Source: Geosiphon pyriformis (Eukaryota; Glomeromycota; Glomeromycetes; Archaeosporales; Geosiphonaceae). From it: a stretch of DNA of 64,000 bases. How positions within the stretch are numbered: the first letter of the stretch is position 1; every line of letters starts with the position of its first letter. A program made the translations under genes and the position numbers. The stretch is taken from positions 417,404 through 481,403 of the forward strand of contig JAAOMT010000003.1 of NCBI GenBank assembly GCA_016748015.1, in the 5' to 3' direction. Of the stretch, positions 1 to 11,286 are shown one piece after another. The notes beneath the pieces are model-generated. The model saw nothing but the letters and a program-made list of their open reading frames with translations. It was not told where the DNA came from and did not search any database.

Positions 1-1
1 T

Positions 2-1147
2 CAGCCTGCCCTACAGCCAATTCAACAGCAATACCAACAACCATCCACACAACATTATCAAGTGCCTGCTCGAAGATTAATCTTGCAAAATCAATTTACA
101 CCACAAAATCAATACCAAGTAAACAACAATAGAATCAATTCAAACAACCAATTAGTTCTCCAAAATCCAGTTCAGCCAAGACCTACTCATTATCATACTC
201 AATCCAGTTATTTAACAATGCCAAAAGAACAGGATTTTCACCATACTGCACCCTCAGAAGGTAGAGCTGCAGCACAACAACAAAACCTTTCTTATACTTC
301 CACCATAATCCCACCAGCCAGAATCGCTGAAAACGCCAACCTTTCAGATATATTCCCTTTTGAGTTCGAAACAAATGAATCACCATTCCTGCTTAGCAAT
401 GCAGCCGCCAATAAACAAAAAGCAATCACGGCTATGTACACTGAAGCAGAAGTCAAAGAAAAGACAATTTGCTTGATTCTAGACAATAAATCTATCGGAA
501 GCATTATTACCTACCAGTTAATGCAACAGTTAAAGAGAAATGTCGACCAACCAGCTCAAACAGTAATCATTACTGCTGATGGCATGAAAAAGATTCCAGT
601 AAGAGAAATTGACAATTTTCTATTCACACTTGATGGAATCACCATTCCAGTCAAAGTTCTTGTAATGGATGCACCCCAGTACCAAGCTCTTGTTGGAAAT
701 AATTGGCTTCAAAAAGCCAATGCTAATCTGAATTGGAAGACACAAGAGTTAACAATCTTCTACCAAGGACAACACGCCCGGGTACCTGCCATTTGTGGTA
801 CATTCAACAAACACTCCAAAAAAGCCCCGGCTTTTGAATTTGAACCAGAAAAAGAAAAGCCCATCATTGAAACATTTATGGCACTTAGATCAATCTCCAA
901 TTGGGCCAATGAAACTAAACAACAGTACTTTTCAACAAATGATTCTCTTGAAACAGAAGAACCAGTGACAACCGGATGGAATGTTCCCTATTCAAAACCA
1001 GAACCACGAAAACAACGCCCCTACATCCCACTCAAATGCAAGGACTGCCACAAAAAACTCTCCTCAATGGGAGCCTGCATTTCACCTGAGGAAGAATATG
1101 AAAATCATACTTGTTATTACTGCAAGGCTTGCCATAGAAAACAATAG
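2..1147 (+). pseudogene. Element A: gag tail plus retropepsin-like protease
   Basis: A Gln/Asn-rich linker (the gag-to-protease spacer) leads into a retroviral-type aspartic protease that would cut the polyprotein. The catalytic Asp is at 482-484 in the context ILDN-KSIG. Elements E, B1 and B2 have the intact D-S-G at this place, so the active-site triplet is lost here (D-N-K). The flap-side region (VLVMDAPQYQALVG) is preserved. The frame ends at a TAG at 1145 after a CxxC pair that starts the next module; element D has a stop at the same place. The start is outside the window. Confidence 0.85.
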
Positions 1148-1640
1148 GGCCATCTAATAAAAAGAAGCGGAAAATGGGATAACACCCCTTGTTTGACTTG
1201 TAGAGATATGCTACCAGAAGAATGCAATTGGATTAATGTAGCAATAAGAGGAGGAGTCTGCGATCAGACCTGCCAATATGCTTTATCAATTTCAGAAAAA
1301 GTAAAAAGAGAAACACCCTTTGATGCAGCATACAACAGTGCTCTCAACAAACTGTACTATTACCTTCATGATGCCAAAATGATTTTCGACCTAGCAATGG
1401 CTTTAATTAATGGAGCCACTTAAAAAAATGTTCGTCAAATGAAAGAATTAGAATACATTGCATACACCTTTGAAATTGCTGGATACAACTATAAAAATGA
1501 AGTAGAAGTATATCACCAAATTGCCAGTCACACTTACTCGACCAAAGAAGCTCAAGCTCAATGGCTAGAGCAAATAAATGTTAAATTGTGTGAAGAATGC
1601 ATAATGCCCTGCAATGAGCAATGGTGCCCTGAATGCTATG
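1020..1640 (+). pseudogene. Element A: Cys-rich module between protease and dUTPase
   Basis: This covers the CxxC pairs at the end of the previous frame (CKDCHKKLSS, then CYYCKAC), a PCLTC motif near 1187, a CNWIN...CDQTCQY block (1224-1277), and a final LCEEC...CNEQWCPEC cluster (about 1588-1637). The same order of Cys clusters occurs in B1, B2, D and E. The pattern suggests several zinc-binding sites, but I do not recognise the domain. Stops at 1145 and 1421 break it. Function unknown; a nucleic-acid or assembly role is only a guess. Confidence 0.6.
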
Positions 1641-1739
1641 CTCTTAGCATTCCTCTGCCCAGTGAAAACGATAAAAACAAAATTGAATTTGAAGAACCTG
1701 AAGCAACAGAAAAAATTGAAACAACACCCATCTATCTTA

Positions 1740-2743
1740 TCAAAAATCAGTCTGCCTTACAACTCAAATACTTTAACAACAACGGACAAAGAATAAAACC
1801 CAAAAAAGCACATGAAATTGATGCTGGATATGACCTAAGATATCCAGACAAAGATACTCTTGTTCTCAAACCCAAATCTCTCACAAAAATCAACCTCAAA
1901 ATTGCACTCGAAATCCCACCAGAAGCAATGGTTCAAATTGCCTTCCAGTCCTCTCTGGCAAGCAAAGGAATCAATGTCAGAGGAGAAATAATCAATGCTG
2001 GATATACTAGAGACATTACAGTAATGCTTCAAAATGAAACTGACAAACCATTCAAGATTGAACATGCTGAAAAAATTGTCCAAGCTATTTACCTATTCCT
2101 AATCAACATTTTGGGTTTGCAACTAGTCAATCAAAAAAAACAATTAGGAAAAAGCGATAGAGGAACCCAAGGTTTTGGTTCAACTGGACAATTCACAGTT
2201 CCAGTTAATATAGTTCTTAATACACAGAACAAATCCCACCAGATTCTCAGACTTCCACAACCAATTACCATTTCACCCTTTGGAAAACATCCAGAAATCT
2301 ACACCTGCCCAAAGCCAACAACCACACAACAAATTTTTGAGTCCAATGAACAAGTCTGCTTGGAACATAATATTTTGATCCCAAACATTTATATTTCAGA
2401 AGGAACAAAAAAAGTCCGAGTTACTTTTTACAATCCCAACAATTACCCCATAGTTTTATTAAATAACTTAAAAATTAGAGTCATTTACAGTAACATTTTT
2501 CAACAAGAACTACTCCAGACAGTTTCCAATTTTTCAGAAATCATTGGACATTTACTACCAAAAATCAACCCAAACCCTAGCTCTGAAAACTACCATGTTG
2601 TCATGGAAAAACTATCTCGAATCAATATAGGACAACTTGAACCACAACAACAAAACCAGTTCAAAGAGCTAATTGCAGAATTTGCTAATATTTTTGCTGA
2701 AAACAACAATGACTTAGGAAGAACCAATTTGGCCCAACACTAA
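1740..2743 (+). pseudogene. Element A: dUTPase domain and linker to RT
   Basis: Trimeric dUTPase fold (dUTP to dUMP plus diphosphate, which limits uracil in cDNA). Visible motifs in order: DAGYDL (motif 1), a motif 2 changed from RSSLA to QSSLA, GEIINAGYT (motif 3), AEKIVQ (motif 4) and RGTQGFGSTG (motif 5, about 2158-2189). Motif 3 has N where D is usual, so activity is doubtful. About 180 residues of linker follow to the stop at 2741. It is in frame with protease upstream and RT downstream, so it belonged to the polyprotein. Confidence 0.88.
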
Positions 2744-4022
2744 ATTTATACAGGAGATGTCAAACCAAAAAGACAACAAGCATATTGAGTTGCTCCAGAA
2801 AGTCACCAATTCATCTAAGAAGAAGTACAACAAATGCTTAACAATGGGCTCATCCAACCCTCCATGAATCCTTGGGCTTCACCTGTAGTGCTAGTTAAAA
2901 AGAAAAATGGAAAGATACAATTTTGTGTTGACTATCGACAACTCAACAGTATTACAATTGGAGATGCCTACTCCCTTGCCCAAATTGATGACATGTTAAA
3001 TGCCCTTGGAAAATCCAAATACTTTTCAACACTAGATTTAAAAAGTGGTTACTGGCAAGTTGCTATGGATCCCAAAGATTGTCCCAAAACAGCATTCACC
3101 ACCCAAAGTAGAAATTACGAGTTCAATGTAATGTCTTTTGAATTATGTAATGCACCAGCAATATTTCAGAGATTAATAAATGTTGTGTACCAAGGACTCC
3201 TTTGGAAGTCAGTAGTCATTTATCTTGACAATACTGATGTTTATTCTTCATCATTCGAATTACACTTAAAACACTTGCGAGAAGTTTTTCAATAATTACA
3301 AAAAGCAGGACTAAAACTCAACATCAAAAAATGCTACTTTGGAAAAACAAGCTTGGCCTTCCTTGGTTATATCGTTAGTAAAGATAGAATCAAACTGGAC
3401 CCTAGAAAAATCAGCACTGTCAAAAACTTCAAAACTCCTTGAAACACTACAGAACTAAGAGGATTTATAGGGTTAGCCTCCTACTATTAGAAGTTTATCA
3501 AAGAATTCTCAGAAATCGCAAAATCTTTCAACCAGCTTACCACCAAAAACGTCAAATATGAATGGACTGCTAAATGCCAAAATGCATTAGAAATTCTCAA
3601 AAAAAAACTAATGACAGCTCCAGTTCTCGCCTACCCAGATTTCAGCAACTGATTTCGATTAGCAACAGATGCCTCTTATACTGTCTTTGCTATTCTATCA
3701 CAATTGAATGACAATAGAAATAAGCAAGTAATTGTCTATGCTAGCAGAACATTAAAACCAGTTGAGAAAAATTATCCTGCCACTGAATTGGAAACAGCAG
3801 CTGTAATTTGGGCCCTACATCATTTCAACCTTTATTTTCAGCCAAAGGAATTTGATATTATCACTGATAATATTGGACTCAAATGGCTTCAGAACAAAAA
3901 TACTCAGCTAAATGCAAAACAAACCTGATGGACAGAATTTCTAGCAACCTATTGATACATAGTACATCACAAACCAGGAAAACTCCACACCAATGTTGAC
4001 TGTCTCTCTAAAATGAAACAAG

Positions 4023-4027
<5 letters not shown>
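2744..4027 (+). pseudogene. Element A: reverse transcriptase and RNase H
   Basis: Ty3-type RT: fingers motif (NNGLIQPSMNPWASPV), FSTLDLKSGYWQV (catalytic Asp of motif A), then YLDN at 3221-3232 in place of the catalytic YxDD. RNase H follows with LATDAS, ATELETAAV and ITDN. In-frame stops occur at 2786, 2816, 3293, 3440, 3488, 3650, 3926 and 3953. TGA at 3440 and 3926 stands where element D has CGA. The frame ends with KMKQD then TAA at 4025, matching the stop position in D, B2 and E. The copy is inactive. Confidence 0.92.

Positions 4028-4054
<27 letters not shown>
4026..4054 (+). repeat. A29 homopolymer between RNase H and integrase
   Basis: A run of 29 A directly after the RNase H stop region of element A. 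The same place in element D has only short A runs, so the tract expanded in this copy or is an assembly length error. It lies between two ORFs. Confidence 0.9.
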
Positions 4055-4056
<2 letters not shown>

Positions 4057-4093
4057 AACACTCAACTTAACCAACCAAAACAGCCAACAAACA

Positions 4094-5479
4094 ATAAATT
4101 CAGAAAACTACAACAATCTCAAACAATATTTGGAAACATTAACAATCCCAACAGATTGGTTTCCAGATGAAAAACATTGACTACAACAACAAGCCAAACA
4201 ATATTTTCTACACAACAACATTATTTATCATTGAAATTTCAAAAACCCAAACAAACCACTCAGATTAATACAAGAACAGGAAAAAGAGACTATATTATAC
4301 AACATATACTCAAATCCTTTATCAGCACACTTTGGAAAAGACAGCACCACTCAAAAAACACTAAAATACTACTTTTGGCCTCGAATGAAAAAAGACATTC
4401 ATGAATATGTCAAATCTTGTGATAGTTGTCAAAGAAAAAGAGGAGCATGTCCTACTGAACCATTAAACCCAATCAAAGTTGGACAGCCTTTTAACCGAGT
4501 TGGTATCAATTTAGTTGGACCACTTCCTATTACAAACCAAGGAAACCATTATATTGCAGTAGCTGTAGACTATCTCACCAAATGGCCTGAAGCCAGAGCC
4601 ATTCAACAAGCAGATGCAAAATCAGTAGCAAACTTCATCTACAAAGACATCATTTGTAGACATGGATGCTCAATAGAACTTTTATCTGATCAAGGAACAC
4701 ATTTCGTGAACAATTTAATCCAGGAAATTTGTGGACAATTTAATGTCAAGAGACCATTATCTTCGCCCTACCATCCACAAACCAATAGACTTGTAGAACA
4801 TTTCAACAGAATATTGTGTGAATTATTAGCCAAAGTTTCAACCAATTTTGAGCAAAAATGGAATCTTTTCATTCCATCAGTGTTACTAGCATATAGGACA
4901 CAAAAACAAGATACCACAAAATACACACCATTTGATTTAACTTATGGAAGGACAGCAACATTACCAATTAGTTTTACAGTGGAAACATACCCAGCACAAC
5001 CAATTGATAAAAACAATTTCCAAGAAACACTACAACAAAGAGCCTACACTCTGCTTAGCACATTGGAAGGAAAACGACAAATAGCAGCAACTCATATTGA
5101 ACATTCTCAAGCTCAATAAAAAGAAAGACATGACAACAAATTACCACCTATTACCAACAAATTTAAAGTTGGAAATAAAGTTCTCTTACACAGAACTAAA
5201 GCTGAAAAACAATGGAGTGGAAAATTCAAAAATAAATGGGATGGACTATTCTTTATCCATGAAATTCTAGACAACAAATCATACAAGCTAAGACTTGATG
5301 ACAAAATCCTAGCAAAAGTTGCACATAGAGATTATTTGAAACACTATAATTCCAGAAACAATTTTGAACCATTAATTTCCCAAATTGGCACATATTCCCT
5401 TTTAATCAATTCCGAAGATATTCTCTGAAATTTAGAACCAGTAGTTGTCATTAAACAACCTCCCAACTTGAACACTTAA
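4094..5479 (+). pseudogene. Element A: integrase (DDE)
   Basis: Ty3-type integrase. The N-terminal HHCC zinc domain is readable (SAHFGKDS, YYFWP, then CDSCQ near 4420), but its first His is Tyr. The DDE core is preserved: Asp in VDYLTKWPEA, Asp in LLSDQGTHF, Glu in VEHFNRIL. A C-terminal GPY/F-like module (NKWDGLFFIHEIL) follows a stop at 5117. The presumed start codon ATG (seen in D) is ATA at 4094 here. There is a TGA at 5426-5428 where E has CGA. The frame ends at TAA 5477. Confidence 0.9.
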
Positions 5480-5600
5480 TTTAAATTTATTATTATAGTT
5501 ATCTTCTTATAATTTAGAAACAATCTCACAAAAACAAAACAAAAATAACATAAAAACCCATACACCAAAATAATTTTCTTTTATTTTCAAATTTCTTATA

Positions 5601-6320
5601 ATGACTATTCCTTAAAACATTCAACAATTATCCCAAAAACTAATGTTAGCTTTAAAAACAATACCCAAATTATTTATTACTATTACTGGAAACCACATTA
5701 ATTATATCCAAACAGAAGTAGTCACAAATTTAGTCCCAAATTCACGAAAATATCACTCATATAAGAAGAACACAAGAAGTTATTCTGGAATTCATTTACC
5801 AGAACTTTTGAAGCTTGCTTTAAGAAAAAACTTATTGTTCACTTCTATTAGTATTCCACCAAATACTACCATTCAACAAAAACTTTAACTGTGTCTTAAT
5901 GAAGAAAATGGCAAATACCCCCCAATATATAGATATTTTTATATTGGAAAAACACTTTATGAGCGAAAACTAGAGCTTACAGCAGCAAACCTCACAAAAG
6001 AAGCTATTCGGAAACAACTCCACAATGAATTCAAGACAACAGCTGGACCTACAAACAGTCATTATAAACTAAGAGCTGCTCTTAAACTTTATAACCTATT
6101 CCACACCTGTGAAAACGTCCTACAAAACCCAATTTTACAGCCTTTGAAGATTCAATACATTGGAAAGCTCACAGAACTGAAATTTCAACAATTTTCAGAC
6201 CAAATTTCTTCAATAATTTTGGATTATTATCTGGAAATTACAGACAGTACTTGGACTTTGACAGAGTTTAGTCTTGAGAAGGAGGTTATGTTACCAGACA
6301 AAATTAGAGATATTGTTTAG
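5601..6320 (+). pseudogene. Element A: ORF4, conserved ORF of unknown function between integrase and LTR
   Basis: A 240-codon frame from ATG 5601 to TAG 6318, the same length as the copy in element D (52563-53282). Stops at 5613 and 5886 are CAA-to-TAA changes relative to D. It has no signal peptide or hydrophobic membrane segment, so it does not look like env. Conserved blocks are YRYFYIGK, a Leu/Tyr-rich LYNLFHT...ENVLQNP stretch and IGKLTEL. Its last codons cross the polypurine tract and run 32 bases into the 3' LTR. Related ORFs sit at the same place in B2 and E. I do not recognise a known family. Confidence 0.72.
6276..6285 (+). other. Polypurine tract of element A
   Basis: gagaaggagg, followed by tta and then the LTR start TGTTACC at 6289. 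This is the expected place for the plus-strand primer. It also encodes the C-terminal residues of ORF4. Confidence 0.8.
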
Positions 6321-7273
6321 CATGAAATTACCCTTATAAATCTTATCATCAATTAGCGTATATTATTGTTTCAAATTATCACTTATTACATTAGCAAAAT
6401 ATCTGAAATTATCATTTAATTAATAACCCAATTTGTACATAACACAAATGTAACCTAATTGCAATAATCAATCATGTAATACCCCAAACTATGTAACATT
6501 CAAAAAGTTCGCCAAAATTTGTAAGAAATTTGCCGAAATAATTGATAGTTTGCCGAAATATCTAATAGTTTGCAGAAATAACTTGTAGTTCACCAAAATG
6601 TATCTTTAATTCAGCAAAATTATAGAAAATAGCAAAGTTCAAATTCATAGAATAGTGTTATAATAAGTTGTATAAAAGAAGAGCTTCTCTCTTCGAGAAA
6701 ATGTATCTTACTTCAGATTTAAACAATTAGAATAATCCTTTACACCCAAAAAATAAATAAATATCAAATAATTCGAAAAGCCAAATTCTTAAATTATTTA
6801 TCTTGAAATTAACCAATTTCTACTAACAGTTTGAAATTGACTAGCTATCAATTTCAGTAAACTGTTAAAGCACTTCCAGGTCTAGATCCGAAATGACTTC
6901 CATAAATCAGTTTTTTTATTTTTCTTTTACATTTCTTTTATTTATTTTCTTTTCTTATTACAATCATTAGGGTAGCCTACAGACAAGATTCCTGTAGAAG
7001 AGTTGACTTTCACAGCAAAGTAACTACACATATTTTGTGAGCTTCCAGATGAGCAATTCTTGAGAAAGAGTTGACGTTTACTACAATATAACTATACAAA
7101 GTAATGAGCACAGAATTGGCCATTCTACTTATAAGCCCAGCAGTTCAATTTATAGGAGATAATTTGAAGATAAATTCAGTTACTGGAGGTTCAATCACAT
7201 CCAGAAAACGTGAATTCACAGCAAACAGGCATCAACAACATTAAAGAAAAGAGACCAAAAACCTCTGGTAACA
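6289..7273 (+). repeat. 3' LTR of element A (family A, 985 bp)
   Basis: Begins TGTTACCAG and ends CTGGTAACA, a terminal inverted repeat of the TG...CA kind. It matches both LTRs of element D in reverse and the solo LTRs at 18454 and 43324. It holds a TATA box (6671), a decayed minisatellite of TTCGCCGAAA-like units (about 6505-6610), and pyrimidine-rich tracts near 6910-6960. It is followed by acgt, probably the right copy of its target duplication; the left copy is outside the window. Confidence 0.92.
6671..6678 (+). promoter_or_regulatory. TATA box in family A LTR
   Basis: TATAAAAG, conserved in every family A LTR here: 18867-18874 and 43696-43703 (+), and in reverse at 7671-7678, 52209-52216 and 61116-61123. 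It is followed by a short GAAGAGC...CTCTTC inverted repeat. This is the likely LTR promoter core; the start of transcription is not known. Confidence 0.65.
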
Positions 7274-8058
7274 ACGTCACCTCTTTTTCAGGAATTGCTC
7301 GTCTAGAAGCTTACTAAAAATGTGTAGTTACTTTGCTGTAAAAGTCAACTCTTCTACAGGAATCTCATCTATAAGCTACTTTAATGATTGTAATAAGAAA
7401 ATAAAAGAAAAAAAATCAAAGAAATGTAAAAAAAATAGAATTTTGTCAAGAGAAACGTTTTCTATCCAGGCCTGAAGTCACTACAGTTTACTGAAATTGG
7501 TAACTAATCAATTTCAAAATGTTAGTTGGGTTTTAAGAATTTTCCAAGTGCAATAATTAAGGAATTTGGTTTTTCAAATTATTTGCTATTTATTTCTTTT
7601 TGTGTGTATAGGAATGGTTCTAAGTGATAAATCTAAAGTAAGATATATTTTTTTGAAGAGAGAAGCTCTTCTTTTATACAACTTGTTGTAACACTATTCC
7701 ATGAACTTGAACTTTGCTCTTTTCTACAATTTCGCTGAACTAAAGATACATTTTGGTAAACTACAAGTTATTTCTGCGAACTATTAGATATTTCAGTGAA
7801 CTATCAATTATTTCAGCGAATTTCTACAAATTTCGGCAAACTTTTGAATGGTACATATTTTGGGGTATTGCATGATTGATCATTGCAATTAGATTACATT
7901 TGTGTTATGTACAAATTAGGTTATTAATTAAATGATAATTTCGAACATTTTGCTAATGTAATAAGTGATAATTTGAAACAATAATATATGCTAATTAATA
8001 ATAGGAATTATAAAGATAATTTCATGCTAAATAATATCTCTAATTTCATCTAATAACA
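7274..8058 (-). repeat. Truncated family A LTR in inverted orientation (LTR-H)
   Basis: Matches the D LTRs (as read on the + strand) from the caactcttt-ccagg region to the terminal taataaca, but lacks the first ~200 bases, which should lie left of element A. Element A therefore appears to have inserted into this older LTR. It joins B1 sequence at 8059. Together with the 3' LTR of A it makes a long imperfect inverted repeat. Confidence 0.82.
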
Positions 8059-9399
8059 ATGGTAATAGTGCTATTTTTTATCTTGATTGTCTTCTATCTT
8101 CAAATTTCTGTTTATGAAGTGCTGTTAATTCCTTATGATCTGTATATACATTAAACTTCTGGCTTAAGTATTCGCTCCATTTTATGACTGTCCAATAAAT
8201 TGCTAAGTGTTCTAATTCTGGTGTTCCATAATTTCTTTCAGCTGAAGTTAAACCTTGGCTGGCATATGCGACTGGATGTTCTTTTTCATTCAGTCCTCTC
8301 TGTGATAGTACTGCTCTTAATACTTGGCCTGATATATTGGTGGTAATAATAAACAGTTTGTTGTGATCTGGATAGATTAGTACTGGAGCTTGTATAAGCT
8401 TTTTTCTTAGAATATTAAAAGCTTTTTGTTGTGCTTCTGTCCATTTGTATTTCACATTCTTGGTTTGGAGATAATTGAGTGGTTGGACTATCTTGAAAAA
8501 GTTTTTGATGAAGCATCAATAATAACCTGTGAATCCCAAAAATGACTTTAACTCTGTTATATTGGTTGGTACTGGAAAGTTTTTGACTATCTCTATCTTT
8601 TCTGAATCTGTTTTGATGCCGTTTTTGCTTACTATGTGTCCTAAAAAGTTTAATTTTGTTTTGCCAAAGAAGCACTTATTGGCATTTAACTTTAGTTCTG
8701 CTCATTGTAGCCTTTCAAACACTTGTTGTAGATAATGCAAATGATCATCAAATGTTTTGGAGAACACATTGGTGTTATCTAAATAAACAACTATTGATTT
8801 CCACAACAAGCCAGTATATACTATTTCTATTAGCTGTTGAAATATGGCTGGCATATTTGTTAAGCCAAATGGCATCACTTCAAATTCAAAATTTCCCTCC
8901 CATGTTGTAAATACAGTCTTTTCTTTGTCCACTAGATCTATGGCTACTTGCCAATAACCACTATCTAAATCTAATGTTGAAAACCATTTGTTTTCTCTAA
9001 AAGCATCGAATAATTTCTGAATCTGTGGAGTTGGATAGCTGTCTCTACGCATGACTCTATTAAGCTTTCTGTAGTCCACACAAAACAGATTTTCCCATTT
9101 TTTTTCTGAATGAGTACTACTGATGATGACCATGGGCTCATTAATGGCTGAATTAATCCATTGTCAAGCATCTGGTTGATTTTTTAATGAATAATCTCAT
9201 GGCTGGCGGGTGGTACTCTGTATGTTTGTTGTTTTATTGGCATAGTATCTTCAGTTTTGATCTAGTATTAGATAATATCAGTTCTGCTGAATTCATTCTC
9301 ACTGGCAAAGATGTTATTGAACTTGTTGAGCAACATCTTCAGCTGCATGCATTGAAATGAGTCTAGATTTTCCATGTTTATTTGTTCCAATTGTTCTGG
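8059..9399 (-). pseudogene. Element B1: reverse transcriptase and RNase H (frameshifted)
   Basis: RT starts near 9171 with DNGLIQPLMSPW, then shifts frame in a T-run near 9101-9108 (KKNGK to FCVDYRKLN). It continues with FSTLDLDSGYWQV and YLDN (8774-8785) where B2 and E have YLDD. The thumb region has a TGA after VFERLQ. RNase H (8078-8455) shows the start of the fold (ITTNIS, PELEHLAIY, VYTDHKEL); its first catalytic Asp is Asn. The 3' end of RNase H is lost at the LTR junction. The gene is inactive on three counts. Confidence 0.9.
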
Positions 9400-10230
9400 T
9401 TAAAGCAAATAACATTTATTTTGTCCATATATTGTTTGTGATGTGATGTCAACATATTCACAAAGCTGTGGAAAGTCTGAAATAGAGTTTGGTGGTTGGT
9501 CCTCTATTTCAGTAGTTAAATGTCTTATGATAGTTCTTTCTAGTATCTTTATAACTTTTCTGGTGTTATTATAAATGGGAATTTTGATGTGGCTATAGTT
9601 CTTGGCTGGTATGTAAAGATTGATGAGTCCAATTTCTCCTGATTCACAACGTGCTGCTTCTGCCTCAAAAATTTGGTTCTGATCCTTTACTTTCCTTTCT
9701 ATGACTACCATATACTAGTTATATAGTGGAATAGAAATTGGTTAACTGGTGGAGATAATTTCTCCCTTGTCAATAATCTCTTCTTCCACCATATTAACTG
9801 GTATATCTACTCTACTCATTGATCCAAATCTCTGTATTCCTCTTGCTGTTATTCCTAATTCTTCCCTATTCCCTATTGATACTAACTGAGCTATTTTGAC
9901 CAAAGACAGGAATATTGTCTGTACTATCTTTTCATTTGGCTCTATTACATAGGTCTTTTTTGAATTGTTTTGTAGTATAGCAATAATATTTCCCACATAT
10001 TCTGTGTCAATTATTCCTTCTCTGATGTTAATTCCTCTTTTTGCTAGACTACTCCTAGATACTAGTTGAACTATTGTGGTTGCTGGAATTTCCAGTGCTA
10101 TTTTCAGATCAATATAAGTGCACGAATGTGATTCCAATTTGATGGCATCTTTTTCAGGATATCTCAAATCAAACCCTGCATCAGTATTATGTGCATGTTC
10201 TGGCATAATATCTTCATTATTGTTACTGAA
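9400..10230 (-). pseudogene. Element B1: dUTPase
   Basis: Readable from 10206: TDAGFDLRYP (motif 1), SRSSLAKRGI (motif 2), GIIDTEYVG (motif 3, with E for the usual G), NEKIVQ (motif 4), and RGIQRFGSMS, a damaged motif 5 (the GFGSTG Gly/Thr are replaced). A linker of about 100 residues (9400-9711) leads to RT after a stop near 9718. It is in frame with the modules upstream. Confidence 0.88.
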
Positions 10231-11286
10231 CTATTTTAGTTTCTGCTTCTTGGTGAGGTTAGGAAGTGCAATATATTGTTCATAGTTTGAATCAGAGTTT
10301 GAATCTGAGTTGGAATCATTGTCATTGTTATTGCTATTTTGAATGGAGCTGGAACTGTTATTTTTATTGTTATCATTGTCAGGGTTTAAGTCGAAATTGA
10401 AAATTGATTCTAATTCTAATATGCAGCTGTTGATTGGTTCTTCTTCTTCTGGAATCATGTAGATTATGCAGATTGGTGGGTTGTAAATGAGGTTATATTT
10501 ATTACAATATTGAAAGTTACATAGAATTAAACAGTGGTCACATAATCGAGTGTTTAGTTATGCTAAACACTCTTCCTGTTCTTCTCTGGTGGGCGCCAAG
10601 TTTTGGTAATGCTCATGGAAGTCTTCTGAGTTGGTTTTTATGTCAAGAAAGGCATTTGGATTTGGAACAAAGATGATGTCAACCTGTTTAGGTGGGTTGT
10701 TTTTAACTTCCAGAATTTCACTGGACATGGCTTCTTGGACTTTGGCATTTGCCATTTGCCAGATCTCATTCTCATTATGTGGGTAGCCATTCAATCGGTT
10801 AATTGCTTTATGCCAAGCTGCTGTTATGGACATGCCACAACTCACCCAGTCACTGATGAGAATTGTGTACTGGCATGAAGTGTCGCATGTTTCTCTTCGA
10901 CCAGGAATGTTGTTCCACATCCCTTCGTTGAATAGCTGTTTGCCATAAGCGAAACATGGTTCATTGTCCCATTTCTCTTGACACTTTGGATATCTGTAGC
11001 ATTTGCGATGGCACAGTTTGCAGTAATAATGTGTTCATGTTTAGTGGTTTTTGTTTGGCATAATCCATGCTTCCATAAAAGAGAGTTTTTTTTCACAGTT
11101 TTTGCATTTAAGTGGAATAAATGGTGGCTGTAATAGTGGCTGGCGAACAGAGTATGAGCTTGTCCATTCTTTGGTTGTGTCTTCTGTGGGTTTGATTTCT
11201 TCAGATACATTTTCTTCTTTTTTTTTCCTTTTTCCTTTTTCTTTCCAGCTTATTGTTGGTAGCAACTCACTTTGGCTGTGGTTAGT
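10231..11286 (-). pseudogene. Element B1: Cys-rich module with acidic Asn/Asp/Ser tail
   Basis: Reading down from 11265: CKNCEKKLS, a CxxC pair, PCFAYGKQ, then WNNIPGRRETCDTSCQY (10850-10920), a helical stretch, and LCDHCLI near 10530. An acidic low-complexity segment rich in Asp, Asn and Ser (10240-10400) precedes dUTPase. Stops at 10558, 10841 and elsewhere break it. Cluster order matches the other elements; function is unknown. Confidence 0.6.

Larger units (their letters stand above)
1..7273 (+). mobile_element. Ty3/gypsy-type LTR retrotransposon A (family A), 5' end outside window
   Basis: Reading on the + strand: end of gag, protease, Cys-rich module, dUTPase, RT, RNase H, integrase, ORF4, polypurine tract and a 3' LTR. 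Positions 2 to 4027 form one reading frame broken only by stop codons (1145, 1421, 2741, 2786, 2816, 3293, 3440, 3488, 3650, 3926, 3953), ending at the TAA at 4025. The 5' LTR, primer site and most of gag lie left of the window. It is the same family as the element at 51649-61503. The stops and a lost protease motif make it a dead copy. Confidence 0.93.

Noticed and set aside
2786-3955. TGA read as Trp (alternative genetic code), because many interrupted frames continue across TGA
   Set aside because: Conserved Trp positions (SGYWQV, YLTKWPEA, YYWP) use TGG, and the TGA sites face Arg or CGA in sister copies. Mutation explains them.
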